DNA of 64,000 nt from Paucibacter aquatile (lineage in GTDB: Bacteria > Pseudomonadota > Gammaproteobacteria > Burkholderiales > Burkholderiaceae_C): contig NZ_POSP01000003.1 of NCBI RefSeq assembly GCF_002885975.1, positions 3,596,001-3,660,000 on the forward strand. Reading direction: 5' to 3'. This document shows, piece after piece, positions 43,786 through 54,625 of this stretch (positions are counted from its first letter, which is position 1; every line of letters starts with the position of its first letter). The notes below the pieces were generated by a model. That model had not been told where the DNA came from. It worked only from the letters and a program-made list of their open reading frames with translations, and ran no database searches. Both the position numbers and the translations under genes were made by a program.

Positions 43786-44199
43786 ATGGCAACCATTCAT
43801 GTTGACGTGGTCTCCGCCGAAGAGCAGATCTTCTCCGGCGAAGCCAAGTTCGTCGCGCTGCCGGGTGAAGGTGGTGAGCTGGGCATCCTGCCCAAGCACA
43901 CCCCTCTGATCACTCGCATCAAGCCGGGTGCCGTGCGCATCGAGAAGGCCGATGGCAGCGAAGAGTTCGTCTTCGTCGCTGGCGGCATTCTGGAAGTGCA
44001 GCCGGGCACGGTGACCGTGCTGGCCGACACCGCCATCCGCGGCAAGGACTTGGACGAAGCCAAGGCCACCGAAGCCAAGAAGTTGGCCGAGGAAGCGATG
44101 AAGAACGCCAAGAGCGACATCGACTTTGCCGCCGCGCAAAGCGAGTTCGCCGCCATGGCGGCCCAGATCGCGGCGCTGCGCAAGTTCCGTCAGAAGTAA
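43786..44199 (+). CDS. atpC: F0F1 ATP synthase subunit epsilon
   Basis: This 137-residue subunit has the N-terminal beta-sandwich (ATIHVDVVSAEEQIFSGEA; GELGILPKHTPLITRIKPG) and the C-terminal two-helix domain. It is the last atp gene and regulates ATP hydrolysis. Confidence 0.97.
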   Translation: MATIHVDVVSAEEQIFSGEAKFVALPGEGGELGILPKHTPLITRIKPGAVRIEKADGSEEFVFVAGGILEVQPGTVTVLADTAIRGKDLDEAKATEAKKLAEEAMKNAKSDIDFAAAQSEFAAMAAQIAALRKFRQK

Positions 44200-44248
44200 T
44201 CTGCAAGACGCTTCCGCCGGGAACTCATGTTGCCGGCCGGAACCTCAG

Positions 44249-44275
44249 CGCCCGCCGACGCAAGTCCGGCGGGCG
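44249..44275 (+). terminator. Possible terminator of the atp operon
   Basis: CGCCCGCCG pairs perfectly with CGGCGGGCG around a 9-nt loop. The following sequence, TTGTCCATTTG, has only scattered T residues, so termination may be partial. Confidence 0.5.
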
Positions 44276-44360
44276 TTGTCCATTTGAAGTTCTCCATTCC
44301 CCCTTTCCCTTTTCTCCTCCTTTCGCCTCCCTTCGCCCTTCTGCCGCCGAGAGAACCGCC

Positions 44361-45233
44361 ATGACCGCCGCCACGCCCCAACCCATTGCCATCTCCCGCC
44401 ACCAGGGCCTCGATGCGATCGAGCTGAAGTCGCCGGATGGCGCGCGTGCCACGGTGCTGCTGCACGGCGCGCACCTGCTCTCCTGGGTGCCCGCTGGCGG
44501 CGAGGAGCAGCTCTATGTGTCGCCCAAGACGGCCTATGCCAATGGCGAGGCGATCCGCGGCGGCGTGCCGGTGATCTTTCCGCAGTTCTCCACCCGCGGC
44601 CCGCTCAAGCGTCATGGCTTCGCCCGCAGCAAGCCCTGGCAGCTGGTGTCGGCCGAGCAGGGCGCGGACGATGCGCTGGCGGTGCTGCGCCTGACCGACG
44701 ATGCTGCCAGTCGCATGTTCTGGCCCCACGCCTTTGAGCTGGAGCTGAGCGTGCGCATCAGCGGCCGCGAGCTGCAGATCGAGCTGGCCTGTGAGAACAA
44801 GGGCGACACCGCCTTCGACTTCACCAGCGCGCTGCACACCTATTTGCGCGTCCACGATCTGGACTCCAGCAGTGTCGAAGGGCTGAGCGGCCTGCAGTAC
44901 GAGGACAGCGCTGCCGGCGGCGAGCTCAAGCGCCAGCGGGTCGAACTCTTGCTGCCGGGCGGCGATCTCGACCGCATCTACCACGGTCTCAAGCAAGACC
45001 TGACCCTCAAGGAACAGCTGATCAACCGCGGCCGCCAGCTGCTGATCCGCCAGCAGGGTTTTGAGGACACCGTGGTCTGGAACCCCGGTGCCGAGAAATG
45101 CGCCCAGCTGCCGGACATGCCGGCCGATGGCTACCAGCACATGCTCTGCATCGAAGCAGCCCAGATCCGCCAGCCCGTGCAGCTCGCGCCCGGTGAGAGC
45201 TGGGTGGGCATGCAGACGCTCGTGCAGGCTTGA
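44361..45233 (+). CDS. D-hexose-6-phosphate mutarotase-like protein (aldose 1-epimerase family, YeaD-like)
   Basis: This 290-residue protein has the galactose-mutarotase beta-sandwich. Characteristic segments are VLLHGAHLLSWVPAGGEEQL, GGVPVIFPQFSTRG, ALHTYLRVHDLDS and GYQHMLCIEAAQI; the conserved His and Glu catalytic residues are within these. A long pyrimidine tract (about 44282-44340) precedes the start, similar to the atpE leader. It lies just after the atp operon. Confidence 0.9.
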   Translation: MTAATPQPIAISRHQGLDAIELKSPDGARATVLLHGAHLLSWVPAGGEEQLYVSPKTAYANGEAIRGGVPVIFPQFSTRGPLKRHGFARSKPWQLVSAEQGADDALAVLRLTDDAASRMFWPHAFELELSVRISGRELQIELACENKGDTAFDFTSALHTYLRVHDLDSSSVEGLSGLQYEDSAAGGELKRQRVELLLPGGDLDRIYHGLKQDLTLKEQLINRGRQLLIRQQGFEDTVVWNPGAEKCAQLPDMPADGYQHMLCIEAAQIRQPVQLAPGESWVGMQTLVQA

Positions 45234-45278
45234 GCTGAGCACGTATGCTGGCCGCCTCAGACCGATCTCGGAGGTGTC

Positions 45279-46139
45279 ATGGCCGGCAAGAAAGACAGCA
45301 AGAACAGCAGCAAGACCAAACCCAGGTCTGAACCGAGCAAGCTCAGCAAGTCCGAATACCTCGAGCGCATGGCGCCGCTGCAGCTGGAGCTCAATGCCAT
45401 GGCGCAGTGGCTGCAGCACAGTGGCAAGCGCTTGGTGGTGCTGGTCGAGGGGCGCGACACGGCTGGCAAGGGCGGCACGATCGCGGCGATCTCGGAGACC
45501 TTGAACCCGCGCCAGTGCCACACCGTGGCCCTGGGCAAGCCCAGCGAGCGGGAGCAGGGCGCCTGGTACTTTCAGCGTTATGTGCCGCACCTGCCTGCCG
45601 CGGGCGAGATCGCGCTGTTCGACCGCAGCTGGTACAACCGCGCCGGGGTGGAGAGCGTCATGGGCTTTTGCACGCCGCCCCAGACCGAGGCCTTTTTGCA
45701 GCAGGCGCCGGTGTTCGAGAAGCTCCTGGTGGACGACGGCATCCTCTTGCTCAAGTACTGGCTCTGCGTGGACCAGGAGCAGCAGGAGCTGCGCTTTGCC
45801 GAGCGCCTGGCCGACCCGCTCAAGCGCTGGAAGCTCTCGCCCATCGATCTGGAGGCGCGCACCCGCTACGCCGAGTACGGCCAGGCCCGTGAGCGCATGC
45901 TGGCGGCCACGCACAAGACCTACGCGCCTTGGACCCTGGTGGATTTCAACGACCAGCGCCTGGGTCGCCTGACCTTGATCCGCCACCTGCTCGATCAGCT
46001 GCCCGATGTGCGCGTGCCCCAGGCCAAGCTCAAGTTTCCGCCGCTGGGGCACAAGCCGCTGACGGAGACGTTCAGCGGCAGGCTCAAGCCGCTTCGAGCT
46101 CAGGGCGGTGCGGCTGCAGGCAAAGGGTCAAAGGCGTAG
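45279..46139 (+). CDS. ppk2: Polyphosphate kinase 2 (PPK2)
   Basis: This 286-residue enzyme transfers phosphate between polyphosphate and nucleotides. Walker A is EGRDTAGKGGTI and Walker B is LFDRSWYNRAGVE, both diagnostic. The first 27 residues are Lys/Ser-rich and probably flexible. The single-domain length fits class I PPK2. Its 3' end overlaps that of the convergent TPM-domain gene by 12 nt. Confidence 0.93.
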   Translation: MAGKKDSKNSSKTKPRSEPSKLSKSEYLERMAPLQLELNAMAQWLQHSGKRLVVLVEGRDTAGKGGTIAAISETLNPRQCHTVALGKPSEREQGAWYFQRYVPHLPAAGEIALFDRSWYNRAGVESVMGFCTPPQTEAFLQQAPVFEKLLVDDGILLLKYWLCVDQEQQELRFAERLADPLKRWKLSPIDLEARTRYAEYGQARERMLAATHKTYAPWTLVDFNDQRLGRLTLIRHLLDQLPDVRVPQAKLKFPPLGHKPLTETFSGRLKPLRAQGGAAAGKGSKA

Positions 46140-46664
46140 CACGGCGTCGGGCAGTTCGTTGCGGGCGGTCTCACCTTCGCGCAACGGGAAATGCTCGCAA
46201 AGCAGCTCGCTCACCCCGTTCACCGCGGCCGCCAGTCCGGGCTCGAACTGGCCGGCCTTCAAGGCCTCACCAAGCGAGGCCACCAGGGCTTGCCATTGCT
46301 GCGGGCTCACGCAGGGCTTGAGGCCGCGATCGGCCACCACCTCGATGGCCCGGTCGGCCAGCAGCAGATAGATCAGCACGCCGTTGTTGGCCTCGGTGTC
46401 CCAGACCCGCAGCTTGCCGAACAAGGTGATCGCGCGGTCACGCGCCTGCAGCCCTTTCCACAAATAGGAGGTGGGCAGGCCGGCTTCGACGCAGACGCAG
46501 ATCTGGCCTTGGTGCCGGGCCTCACTGGCGCGCACCAGGGCCTCGATGCGCGCCAGTGCCGCATCGGGCAGGGCGCGTTCGGCATCCCGGCTGTCCATCC
46601 AGCGGTGGCGCCACCAGCGCAGCCAGCCCTGCTTTCTTGTCTTGCTTGTCGATCCAGCGTTCAT
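46128..46664 (-). CDS. TPM-domain protein, soluble
   Basis: This 178-residue protein has a TPM domain (RIEALVRASEARHQGQICVC; RVWDTEANNGVLIYLLLADR; EVVADRGLKP). A Lys/Arg/Trp-rich N-terminus (KQGWLRWWRHRWM) replaces a signal peptide. The start shares one base with the stop codon of the upstream TPM gene, so the two are coupled. TPM domains occur in membrane-stress and photosystem-repair proteins; the biochemical role is unclear. Confidence 0.85.
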   Translation of the reverse strand: MNAGSTSKTRKQGWLRWWRHRWMDSRDAERALPDAALARIEALVRASEARHQGQICVCVEAGLPTSYLWKGLQARDRAITLFGKLRVWDTEANNGVLIYLLLADRAIEVVADRGLKPCVSPQQWQALVASLGEALKAGQFEPGLAAAVNGVSELLCEHFPLREGETARNELPDAVLRL

Positions 46665-47629
46665 CACCAGTCTCCCGAGGCGCCGCCGCCGCCAAAGTCG
46701 CCGCCGCCGCCCGAGCTGAAACCGCCACCGCCACTGTCGCTGCCGCCGCCGCCTCCGCCCCAAGATCCGCCCGACCCTCCCCAGATGACGGGGCCGCTGT
46801 CGCTGCGGCCTCGGCCACCGCGGCGAACGCTGTGGCTCCGCGATCCCCCCAAGCCCATCACGCCCACCACGATCAAGGCCACAAATCCCACCAAGCCGCC
46901 GATCAGCGCGCTGGACGCCATCCAGCCGGCCGCCGAGCCCGCCACCGCACTGGTGAACAGGCTGCCGAGCTTGCGCCCGAAGATGCTGCTCAGAAGGGAC
47001 CCCAAGATGGGTACGCCGATGAAGAAGAGGGCGCCCAGGGTTTCGAAATCAAGGCCGCCATCGCCGGACGCCGTGCCTCGGGCCGGCGTGGCGCCGGGCG
47101 CGGGCGCGGGCAGCGCTTCGCCGCGGATGCGTGCTTGAAGTTGGTCCACTGCCAGGTTCAAGCCGCCGGCATAGTCACCCGCCTTGAACGCGGGGCTGAG
47201 GGCGTTCTGGATGATCTGGCGTGCGGCCAGATCGGGCACGGCACCTTCCAGCGCCTTGGCCACTTCGATGCGCACCTTGCGGTCGTTCTTGGCCACCACG
47301 ATCAGAAGGCCGTCGCCTACATCCTTGCGGCCGATCTTCCAGGCATCGCCGACGCGCTGCGCGAAGGCGGCAATGTCCTCGGGCTGGCTGCTGGCCACGA
47401 TCAGGATCACCAGCTGCGAGCCGCTCTCGCGCTCGAAGCGCTCCAGCTTGCTCGTCAAGGCCTCGCGCTGCGCGGCGCTGAGCGTGCCCGTCTGGTCCAT
47501 CACCTGCTGGGTAAGCACAGGCACGGGGCGCAGCTCCTGCGCGCGCGCCGGCCCGCCGGCCAGTGCCAGCAGCAGGCTGAGCAGCCCGCCGAGCAGGAGC
47601 AGCGGGTGCAGCCGCAGTGCCTTGCTCAT
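46664..47629 (-). CDS. TPM-domain membrane protein (YgcG-like) with Gly-rich tail
   Basis: This 321-residue protein has a signal peptide (LLLALAGGPARA), a periplasmic TPM domain (about residues 38-170; QPEDIAAFAQRVGDAWKIGR), one or two membrane helices (ALIGGLVGFVALIVVGVMGL) and a C-terminal Gly/Ser-rich tail. This is the YgcG/TPM architecture commonly found beside LemA, as here. It is the second gene of a three-gene operon. Confidence 0.92.
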   Translation of the reverse strand: MSKALRLHPLLLLGGLLSLLLALAGGPARAQELRPVPVLTQQVMDQTGTLSAAQREALTSKLERFERESGSQLVILIVASSQPEDIAAFAQRVGDAWKIGRKDVGDGLLIVVAKNDRKVRIEVAKALEGAVPDLAARQIIQNALSPAFKAGDYAGGLNLAVDQLQARIRGEALPAPAPGATPARGTASGDGGLDFETLGALFFIGVPILGSLLSSIFGRKLGSLFTSAVAGSAAGWMASSALIGGLVGFVALIVVGVMGLGGSRSHSVRRGGRGRSDSGPVIWGGSGGSWGGGGGGSDSGGGGFSSGGGGDFGGGGASGDW

Positions 47630-47636
47630 GGCGGGC

Positions 47637-48281
47637 TTATTTGGACGCCGGTTTGTCGAAGCTCACGGCCGGGGCGTTGCTGATCGCCGCCTCGTTCTGC
47701 ACCGTGAAGTTGGGCTTGACCTCATAACCAAACACCTTGGCGGTCAGGTTGTTGGGGAACTGGCGGGTGTGCACGTTGTAGTCGGCCACCGACTTGATGT
47801 AACGGTTGCGCGCTACGGTGATGCGGTTCTCGGTGCCTTCCAGCTGCACGCGCAGATCCTGGAAGCCCTGGTTGGCCTTGAGGTTGGGGTAGTTCTCGCT
47901 GACCACCAGCAGGCGTGACAGCGCGCTCGACACCTCGCCCTGGGCGGCCTGGAACTTCTTCAGCGCCTCCGGGTCCTTGGCCAGCTCGGGTGTGACCTGG
48001 ATGCTGGTGGCCTTGGCACGCGCCTCGATCACCTTGGTGAGGGTCTCTTGCTCGAAGTTGGCCTCGCCCTTGACCGTGTTGACGATGTTGGGGATCAGGT
48101 CGGCGCGGCGCTGGTACTGGCTTAGCACCTCGGCCCAGTTGGCGTTGACCTGCTCGTCCAGGGTCTGGAATTCGTTGTAGCCGCAGCCGCTGAGCGAGAG
48201 CGTCAGGGCGAGTGCCGCAGCGGCGCTGAGGGCGCTGCGGGTGTTGCGGGCGTTGCGTGAGGTCTTCGAGATGGCCGTCAT
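47637..48281 (-). CDS. lemA: LemA-family lipoprotein
   Basis: This 214-residue protein has a lipobox LTLSLSGC and then the long-helical LemA domain with NANWAEVLSQYQRRADLIPN, IEARAKATSIQV and VARNRYIKSVADYN. It is the first gene of the LemA-TPM-TPM operon, 7 nt before the next gene. LemA proteins are inner-membrane-anchored, and their function is unknown. Confidence 0.95.
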   Translation of the reverse strand: MTAISKTSRNARNTRSALSAAAALALTLSLSGCGYNEFQTLDEQVNANWAEVLSQYQRRADLIPNIVNTVKGEANFEQETLTKVIEARAKATSIQVTPELAKDPEALKKFQAAQGEVSSALSRLLVVSENYPNLKANQGFQDLRVQLEGTENRITVARNRYIKSVADYNVHTRQFPNNLTAKVFGYEVKPNFTVQNEAAISNAPAVSFDKPASK

Positions 48282-48445
48282 GGAAATCCTCCGGTGTGGA
48301 ATCGTTCAAGGGGCAGCGCTTCAGGTGGCGGCCCGCTCTGCGAAATCAAGTGCTGCCCCAGTATCGCAGCGTGCGATGACAGGGCTGGTGTGACACGCTT
48401 GCTCTGCAGCAAGATCAGGCACGTTGGGCATCGGATAATCCGTGC

Positions 48446-49537
48446 ATGAATGCACCTCTGCAAAACGACACCTTCCTGCGCGCCTGCCTGCGCCAGCCCA
48501 CCGACTACACCCCCGTCTGGCTGATGCGCCAGGCCGGCCGCTACCTGCCGGAGTACCGCGACACGCGGGCCAAGGCCGGCAGCTTCATGGGTCTGGCCAC
48601 CAACCGCGACTATGCGACCGAGGTGACCTTGCAGCCGCTGGAGCGCTACCAGCTCGATGCAGCCATTCTGTTCAGCGACATCCTGACCGTGCCCGATGCC
48701 ATGGGCCTGGGTCTCTCCTTTGCCATCGGCGAAGGGCCGAAGTTCGCCCAGGTCGTGCGTGACGAGGCCGCCGTGGCCGCCCTGGCCGTGCCCGACATGG
48801 ACAAGCTGCGCTATGTCTTCGACGCGGTCAGCTCCATCCGCAAGGCCTTGAACGGCCGCGTGCCCCTGATCGGTTTCTCCGGCAGCCCCTGGACCCTGGC
48901 CTGCTATATGGTCGAAGGCGGCGGCTCGGACGACTACCGCCAGGTCAAGAGCCTGATGTACGCCCGCCCCGACCTGATGCACCGCATCCTGCAGGTCAAT
49001 GCCGACGCCGTGGCTCAGTACCTGAACGCCCAGATCGAAGCCGGCGCCCAGGCCGTGATGCTGTTCGACAGCTGGGGCGGCGTGCTGGCCGACGGCATGT
49101 TCCAGCGCTTCAGCCTGGAGTACTCGCGCCGGGTGCTGGCCCAGGTCAAGACCGAGCATGAAGGCCAGCGCATCCCGCGCATCCTGTTCACCAAGGGCGG
49201 CGCGCTCTGGCTGGACGAAATCGCCGATGCCGGCGCCGATGTGGTGGGCCTGGACTGGACGGCCAACCTCGGCCGTGCTCGCGCCCAGGTCGGTGGCCGG
49301 GTTGCCCTGCAGGGCAATCTGGACCCGAACGTGCTGTTCGCGCCGCCGGACGCCATCCGCGAGCAGGTCCGTTCGGTGCTGGACAGTTTCGGCAATCCGC
49401 AGCGTGCCGATGGCGGCTGGGACGGCCATGTGTTCAATCTGGGACATGGCATCAGCCAGCACACCCCCCCCGAGCATGTCACCGCCCTGGTGGACGAGGT
49501 GCATGCCCATTCGCGTCGGCTGCGCCAAGGCGCCTGA
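48446..49537 (+). CDS. hemE: Uroporphyrinogen decarboxylase
   Basis: This 363-residue haem-biosynthesis enzyme converts uroporphyrinogen III to coproporphyrinogen III. Signatures are PVWLMRQAGRYLPEYR, ILFSDILTVPDAMG with the catalytic Asp, GFSGSPWTLACYMVEG and FNLGHGI near the end. There is no clear Shine-Dalgarno, and a GATAAT box lies only 7 nt before the ATG, so a leaderless transcript is possible. Confidence 0.97.
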   Translation: MNAPLQNDTFLRACLRQPTDYTPVWLMRQAGRYLPEYRDTRAKAGSFMGLATNRDYATEVTLQPLERYQLDAAILFSDILTVPDAMGLGLSFAIGEGPKFAQVVRDEAAVAALAVPDMDKLRYVFDAVSSIRKALNGRVPLIGFSGSPWTLACYMVEGGGSDDYRQVKSLMYARPDLMHRILQVNADAVAQYLNAQIEAGAQAVMLFDSWGGVLADGMFQRFSLEYSRRVLAQVKTEHEGQRIPRILFTKGGALWLDEIADAGADVVGLDWTANLGRARAQVGGRVALQGNLDPNVLFAPPDAIREQVRSVLDSFGNPQRADGGWDGHVFNLGHGISQHTPPEHVTALVDEVHAHSRRLRQGA

Positions 49538-49619
49538 GTGACCGCAGGGCCCGGCCGCGCTGCGTGCCGGGCCAAAAAACACGGCCACAAAACGTGAAGT
49601 AAGCACTCAGGGTAGAGAC

Positions 49620-49628
49620 TTATCCCCA
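49620..49628 (+). promoter_or_regulatory. DnaA-box-like site 1
   Basis: TTATCCCCA differs at one base from the DnaA box TTATCCACA. It lies in the 376-bp hemE-priA intergenic region. Confidence 0.35.
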
Positions 49629-49808
49629 CAAATCCCGAAGCGGGACACGCCCCGCTTTCATGCTGCGCTGCAGCTCCGTGTTTTCCCGGTTGAAGGCTAA
49701 GTGCTTGATTCATAACAAGTCCGGGACCCAAGCACGAGAATGGTCTGTGATCGGTACGCTGGGTGACATAGCGGCTGCGGCCGGCTTCTTCGAACGTTCC
49801 CCACAAAG

Positions 49809-49817
49809 TTATCCACA
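49809..49817 (+). promoter_or_regulatory. DnaA box TTATCCACA
   Basis: An exact consensus DnaA box lies 97 bp before the priA start. With the near-match at 49620 it could link priA transcription to DnaA. Two boxes are too few to call an origin. Confidence 0.5.
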
Positions 49818-49913
49818 GTTTTGGTGCATTGTTTTCTGAGCCCTTTCAAATCATGCACTTAGGCCTCAAAGCTCATTCAAACTCGCAGGAGCGACCGCTT
49901 CGGCGCCGGCGCC

Positions 49914-52037
<2,124 letters not shown>

Positions 52038-52056
52038 GCCGCACCCCCGTGCGGCC

Positions 52057-53844
52057 TCAGAAGCTCTCCCACTGCGCGTCGTGGGTGCCGGTGGCGGCCG
52101 ATTTGCTGGCCTGAGCCCGGGGCGCTGCCACCGGGGCAGCCGAGGAGGCCTTGAACTCGGGCCGGACCACGTTCTGCGCGCGCTCGGCGCTGCGGCGTTC
52201 CTGGCCAGCCCAGCCGGCGTTGGCGGCCGCCGCGGGCTGGAAGGTGCGCTTGTGGGCCACGGCTTTGAATTCGGCCGCCGCAGGCTGTTGCGCCTGCTCG
52301 CTCAGGCGGAACACCGCCACCGATTGCACCAGACCGGCCGCTTGCGAGCGCAGGCTGTCGGCCGCGGCCGCACTTTCCTCCACCAGGGCGGCGTTCTGCT
52401 GGGTGGTGTGGTCCATCTGGGTGACCGCGTCGCTGATCTGGCTCATGCCGGCGTTCTGTTCAACGCTGGCGGCGCTGATCTCACCCATGATGTCGGTGAC
52501 ACGCTGGATGGCGCGCACCACCTCGTCCATCGTGGCGCCGGCCTCGTCCACCAGCAGCGTGCCTTTTTCCACCCGCTCGACGCTGGCGGTGATGAGGCTC
52601 TTGATCTCCTTGGCCGCCTCGGCGCTGCGCTGCGCCAGATGACGCACCTCGCTGGCCACCACGGCGAAGCCGCGGCCCTGCTCGCCAGCCCGGGCCGACT
52701 CGACGGCGGCGTTCAGCGCCAGGATGTTGGTCTGGAAGGCAATGCCGTCGATCACGCTGATGATGTCGGCGATGCGCTGTGAGGCCTCGTTGATCTCCTT
52801 CATGGTGCTGACCACCTGGCCGACGACGTGGCCGCCCTTGGTCGCCACCAGGCTGGCGCCCTGGGCCAGCTGATTGGCCTGCTGGGCGTTTTCGCTGTTC
52901 TGGCGCACGGTGGCGCCCAGCTGTTCCATCGAGGCCGCGGTTTGCTGCAGAGCGCTGGCTTGCTCCTCGGTGCGGCTGGACAGTTCCAGATTGCCTTGCG
53001 CAATCTCGTTGCTGGCCGTGGCCACGCTCTCCGAGCTGCCGCGCACCTGCGTGACCAGCTCGGACAGGCCGGATTGCATCTGCTGCAGCGCTTGCAACAA
53101 GGGGCTGAACTCATCGCGCCGCTCGTCGGCAGGAACGGGGCTCAGGTCACCGTCGCGCACACGCTCGGCCACCTGGCGGGCCAGGCCCACGCGCTGGCGC
53201 AAGCCCCGGCCGATCAGAAAGGTGGAGCTCAGCAGCAGGACGATGCAGCCGATGACCAGGGCTTCCAGTCCGCGCTCAATCTGGGCGGTGCGGGTCTCGA
53301 CGTCTTGCAGGTCATGGACCAGCAGCTCGGTCTGGTAGTCGACCAAGGGTTCCAGCACGGCCAACACCTCGTTGCGTTTGGGCACGGTCTGCTCTGCCAG
53401 ATGGGCGAAGGCCTCGGCCTTCTGGCCCGCTTCGAGCAGGCGGATGTCCTGCTCCGCGGTTTGCCAGAAGCTCTGCAGCTTGGCGGGCAGGCTGGCGAAC
53501 ATCTGCCGACCCTGGCTGGTACTCAGGTGTTTTTCAAAGCCATCGAGCTCTTCCTGGATCAGTTGGCGGCGGGTGCTGATGTCGGCCAGGGCCTTGGCCT
53601 GCTCCTCGGGGCTGCGCGCCAGGATGGCATGGCGCAGCTGCAAGGAGGCGCGCGTCATATTGAGCTCCATCTGGCTCATGCGCGAGAGTTGCGGAACGCG
53701 CACGGTTTCGGTCTGCCGGGCAGTGGCCGTGACCGAGCCCAGATTGGACCAGGCATAGACCGTCACGGCAGCCAGGCTGCTGCACACCAGCGCGGAGACG
53801 AGGTAGAGGCGCTGGGTGATGCCCAGCGAGGCGATCAGCTTCAT
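52057..53844 (-). CDS. Methyl-accepting chemotaxis protein
   Basis: This 595-residue receptor has membrane helices at about residues 10-32 and 192-212 bounding a four-helix-bundle periplasmic ligand domain. A HAMP linker and the methylated coiled coil follow. The signalling tip reads IDGIAFQTNILALNAAVESA. The C-terminal WESF tail resembles the CheR-docking pentapeptide. The ligand is unknown. cheW lies 57 nt upstream in the same direction, so the two form a chemotaxis unit. Confidence 0.95.
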   Translation of the reverse strand: MKLIASLGITQRLYLVSALVCSSLAAVTVYAWSNLGSVTATARQTETVRVPQLSRMSQMELNMTRASLQLRHAILARSPEEQAKALADISTRRQLIQEELDGFEKHLSTSQGRQMFASLPAKLQSFWQTAEQDIRLLEAGQKAEAFAHLAEQTVPKRNEVLAVLEPLVDYQTELLVHDLQDVETRTAQIERGLEALVIGCIVLLLSSTFLIGRGLRQRVGLARQVAERVRDGDLSPVPADERRDEFSPLLQALQQMQSGLSELVTQVRGSSESVATASNEIAQGNLELSSRTEEQASALQQTAASMEQLGATVRQNSENAQQANQLAQGASLVATKGGHVVGQVVSTMKEINEASQRIADIISVIDGIAFQTNILALNAAVESARAGEQGRGFAVVASEVRHLAQRSAEAAKEIKSLITASVERVEKGTLLVDEAGATMDEVVRAIQRVTDIMGEISAASVEQNAGMSQISDAVTQMDHTTQQNAALVEESAAAADSLRSQAAGLVQSVAVFRLSEQAQQPAAAEFKAVAHKRTFQPAAAANAGWAGQERRSAERAQNVVRPEFKASSAAPVAAPRAQASKSAATGTHDAQWESF

Positions 53845-53901
53845 TGCGGGACTCCGGTGTGAAAAGGCGAACTCAGGGCGTGTTGTGGAGCACGGTGCAC
53901 A

Positions 53902-54450
53902 TCAGTTCAAGGCCAGCATTTCGGCCGGCAGCAGGCCCATGGCCGCACCGCCAAGCAGGCGCTCGATGTCGAGCAGGATCAGCATGCGCTGGGTGTCCTC
54001 GGCATCTGGTGTGCCGATGCCGGCGATGTAGCCTGCATCCAGCGCTTGGCTGAAGCTCGGTGCGGGCTTGATCTGGGGGCCGCTCAGGGCCAGCACATCG
54101 CTGACCGAATCGACCACCACGCCGATCACGCGCTCCCGCAAGTGCAGCACCACAGTCACGGTCAGCGCGTCATAGTTCACCTGGGGCAGGCCGAAGCTCA
54201 TGCGCAGGTCGACGATGGGCACGATCACGCCGCGCAGATCGACGATGCCCTTGACCCAGGCGGGCGCGTTGGCAATCTGGGTGGGCGCTTCGTAGGAACG
54301 GATCTCCTGCACGCAGCGCAGCGGAATGCCGTAGGACACGCCACCCAGCTGGCAGCTCAAGAACTCCTGGCTGCGACCACGGTCCAGATGCTCTTGCATC
54401 ACGGACAGCGTGTGGCTGCTGGTCTCAGGGATCACTTGAAGCGCGCTCAT
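53902..54450 (-). CDS. cheW: CheW-type chemotaxis coupling protein
   Basis: This 182-residue protein has the CheW fold with GVSYGIPLRCVQEIRSYEAP, KGIVDLRGVIVPIVDLRMSF and VVVDSVSDVLALSG. It bridges receptors and CheA. The 30-residue N-terminal extension before the domain is modest. It is upstream of the receptor gene. The leader includes an AT-rich segment with direct repeats at 54498-54529. Confidence 0.94.
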   Translation of the reverse strand: MSALQVIPETSSHTLSVMQEHLDRGRSQEFLSCQLGGVSYGIPLRCVQEIRSYEAPTQIANAPAWVKGIVDLRGVIVPIVDLRMSFGLPQVNYDALTVTVVLHLRERVIGVVVDSVSDVLALSGPQIKPAPSFSQALDAGYIAGIGTPDAEDTQRMLILLDIERLLGGAAMGLLPAEMLALN

Positions 54451-54497
54451 GTCGGAGTCCTCGGTGGGTCGGTACAGGCCTCCACTTTAAATAATCA

Positions 54498-54529
54498 AAA
54501 TGATAAAAACCAGCTTTGCTAAATGATAA
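54498..54529. repeat. AT-rich segment with direct repeats AAATGATAA upstream of cheW
   Basis: Two exact AAATGATAA copies (54498-54506 and 54521-54529) start 23 bp apart. They lie in a roughly 45-bp AT-rich island within GC-rich DNA, about 50-80 bp before the cheW start codon. This is a plausible promoter or regulator-binding region. Confidence 0.45.
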
Positions 54530-54625
54530 GACCGCCTGCCGTGCGCTTGTTCACGCAGGTTCAGGCGGCCTTCATGCGCCGCGGTTTGGCGGGCCGGCGC
54601 TGGCCCGGCCGCTTGCGCTGGCTTG

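Noticed and set aside
49548..49573. Hairpin GGCCCGGC...GCCGGGCC as the hemE terminator
   Set aside because: The stem is followed by A residues, not T residues, on the plus strand, and its T run on the minus strand precedes the stem, so it does not look like an intrinsic terminator in either direction.
49538..49913. Chromosomal origin of replication
   Set aside because: One exact and one near DnaA box are too few, and there is no AT-rich unwinding element or dnaA/parAB neighbourhood.
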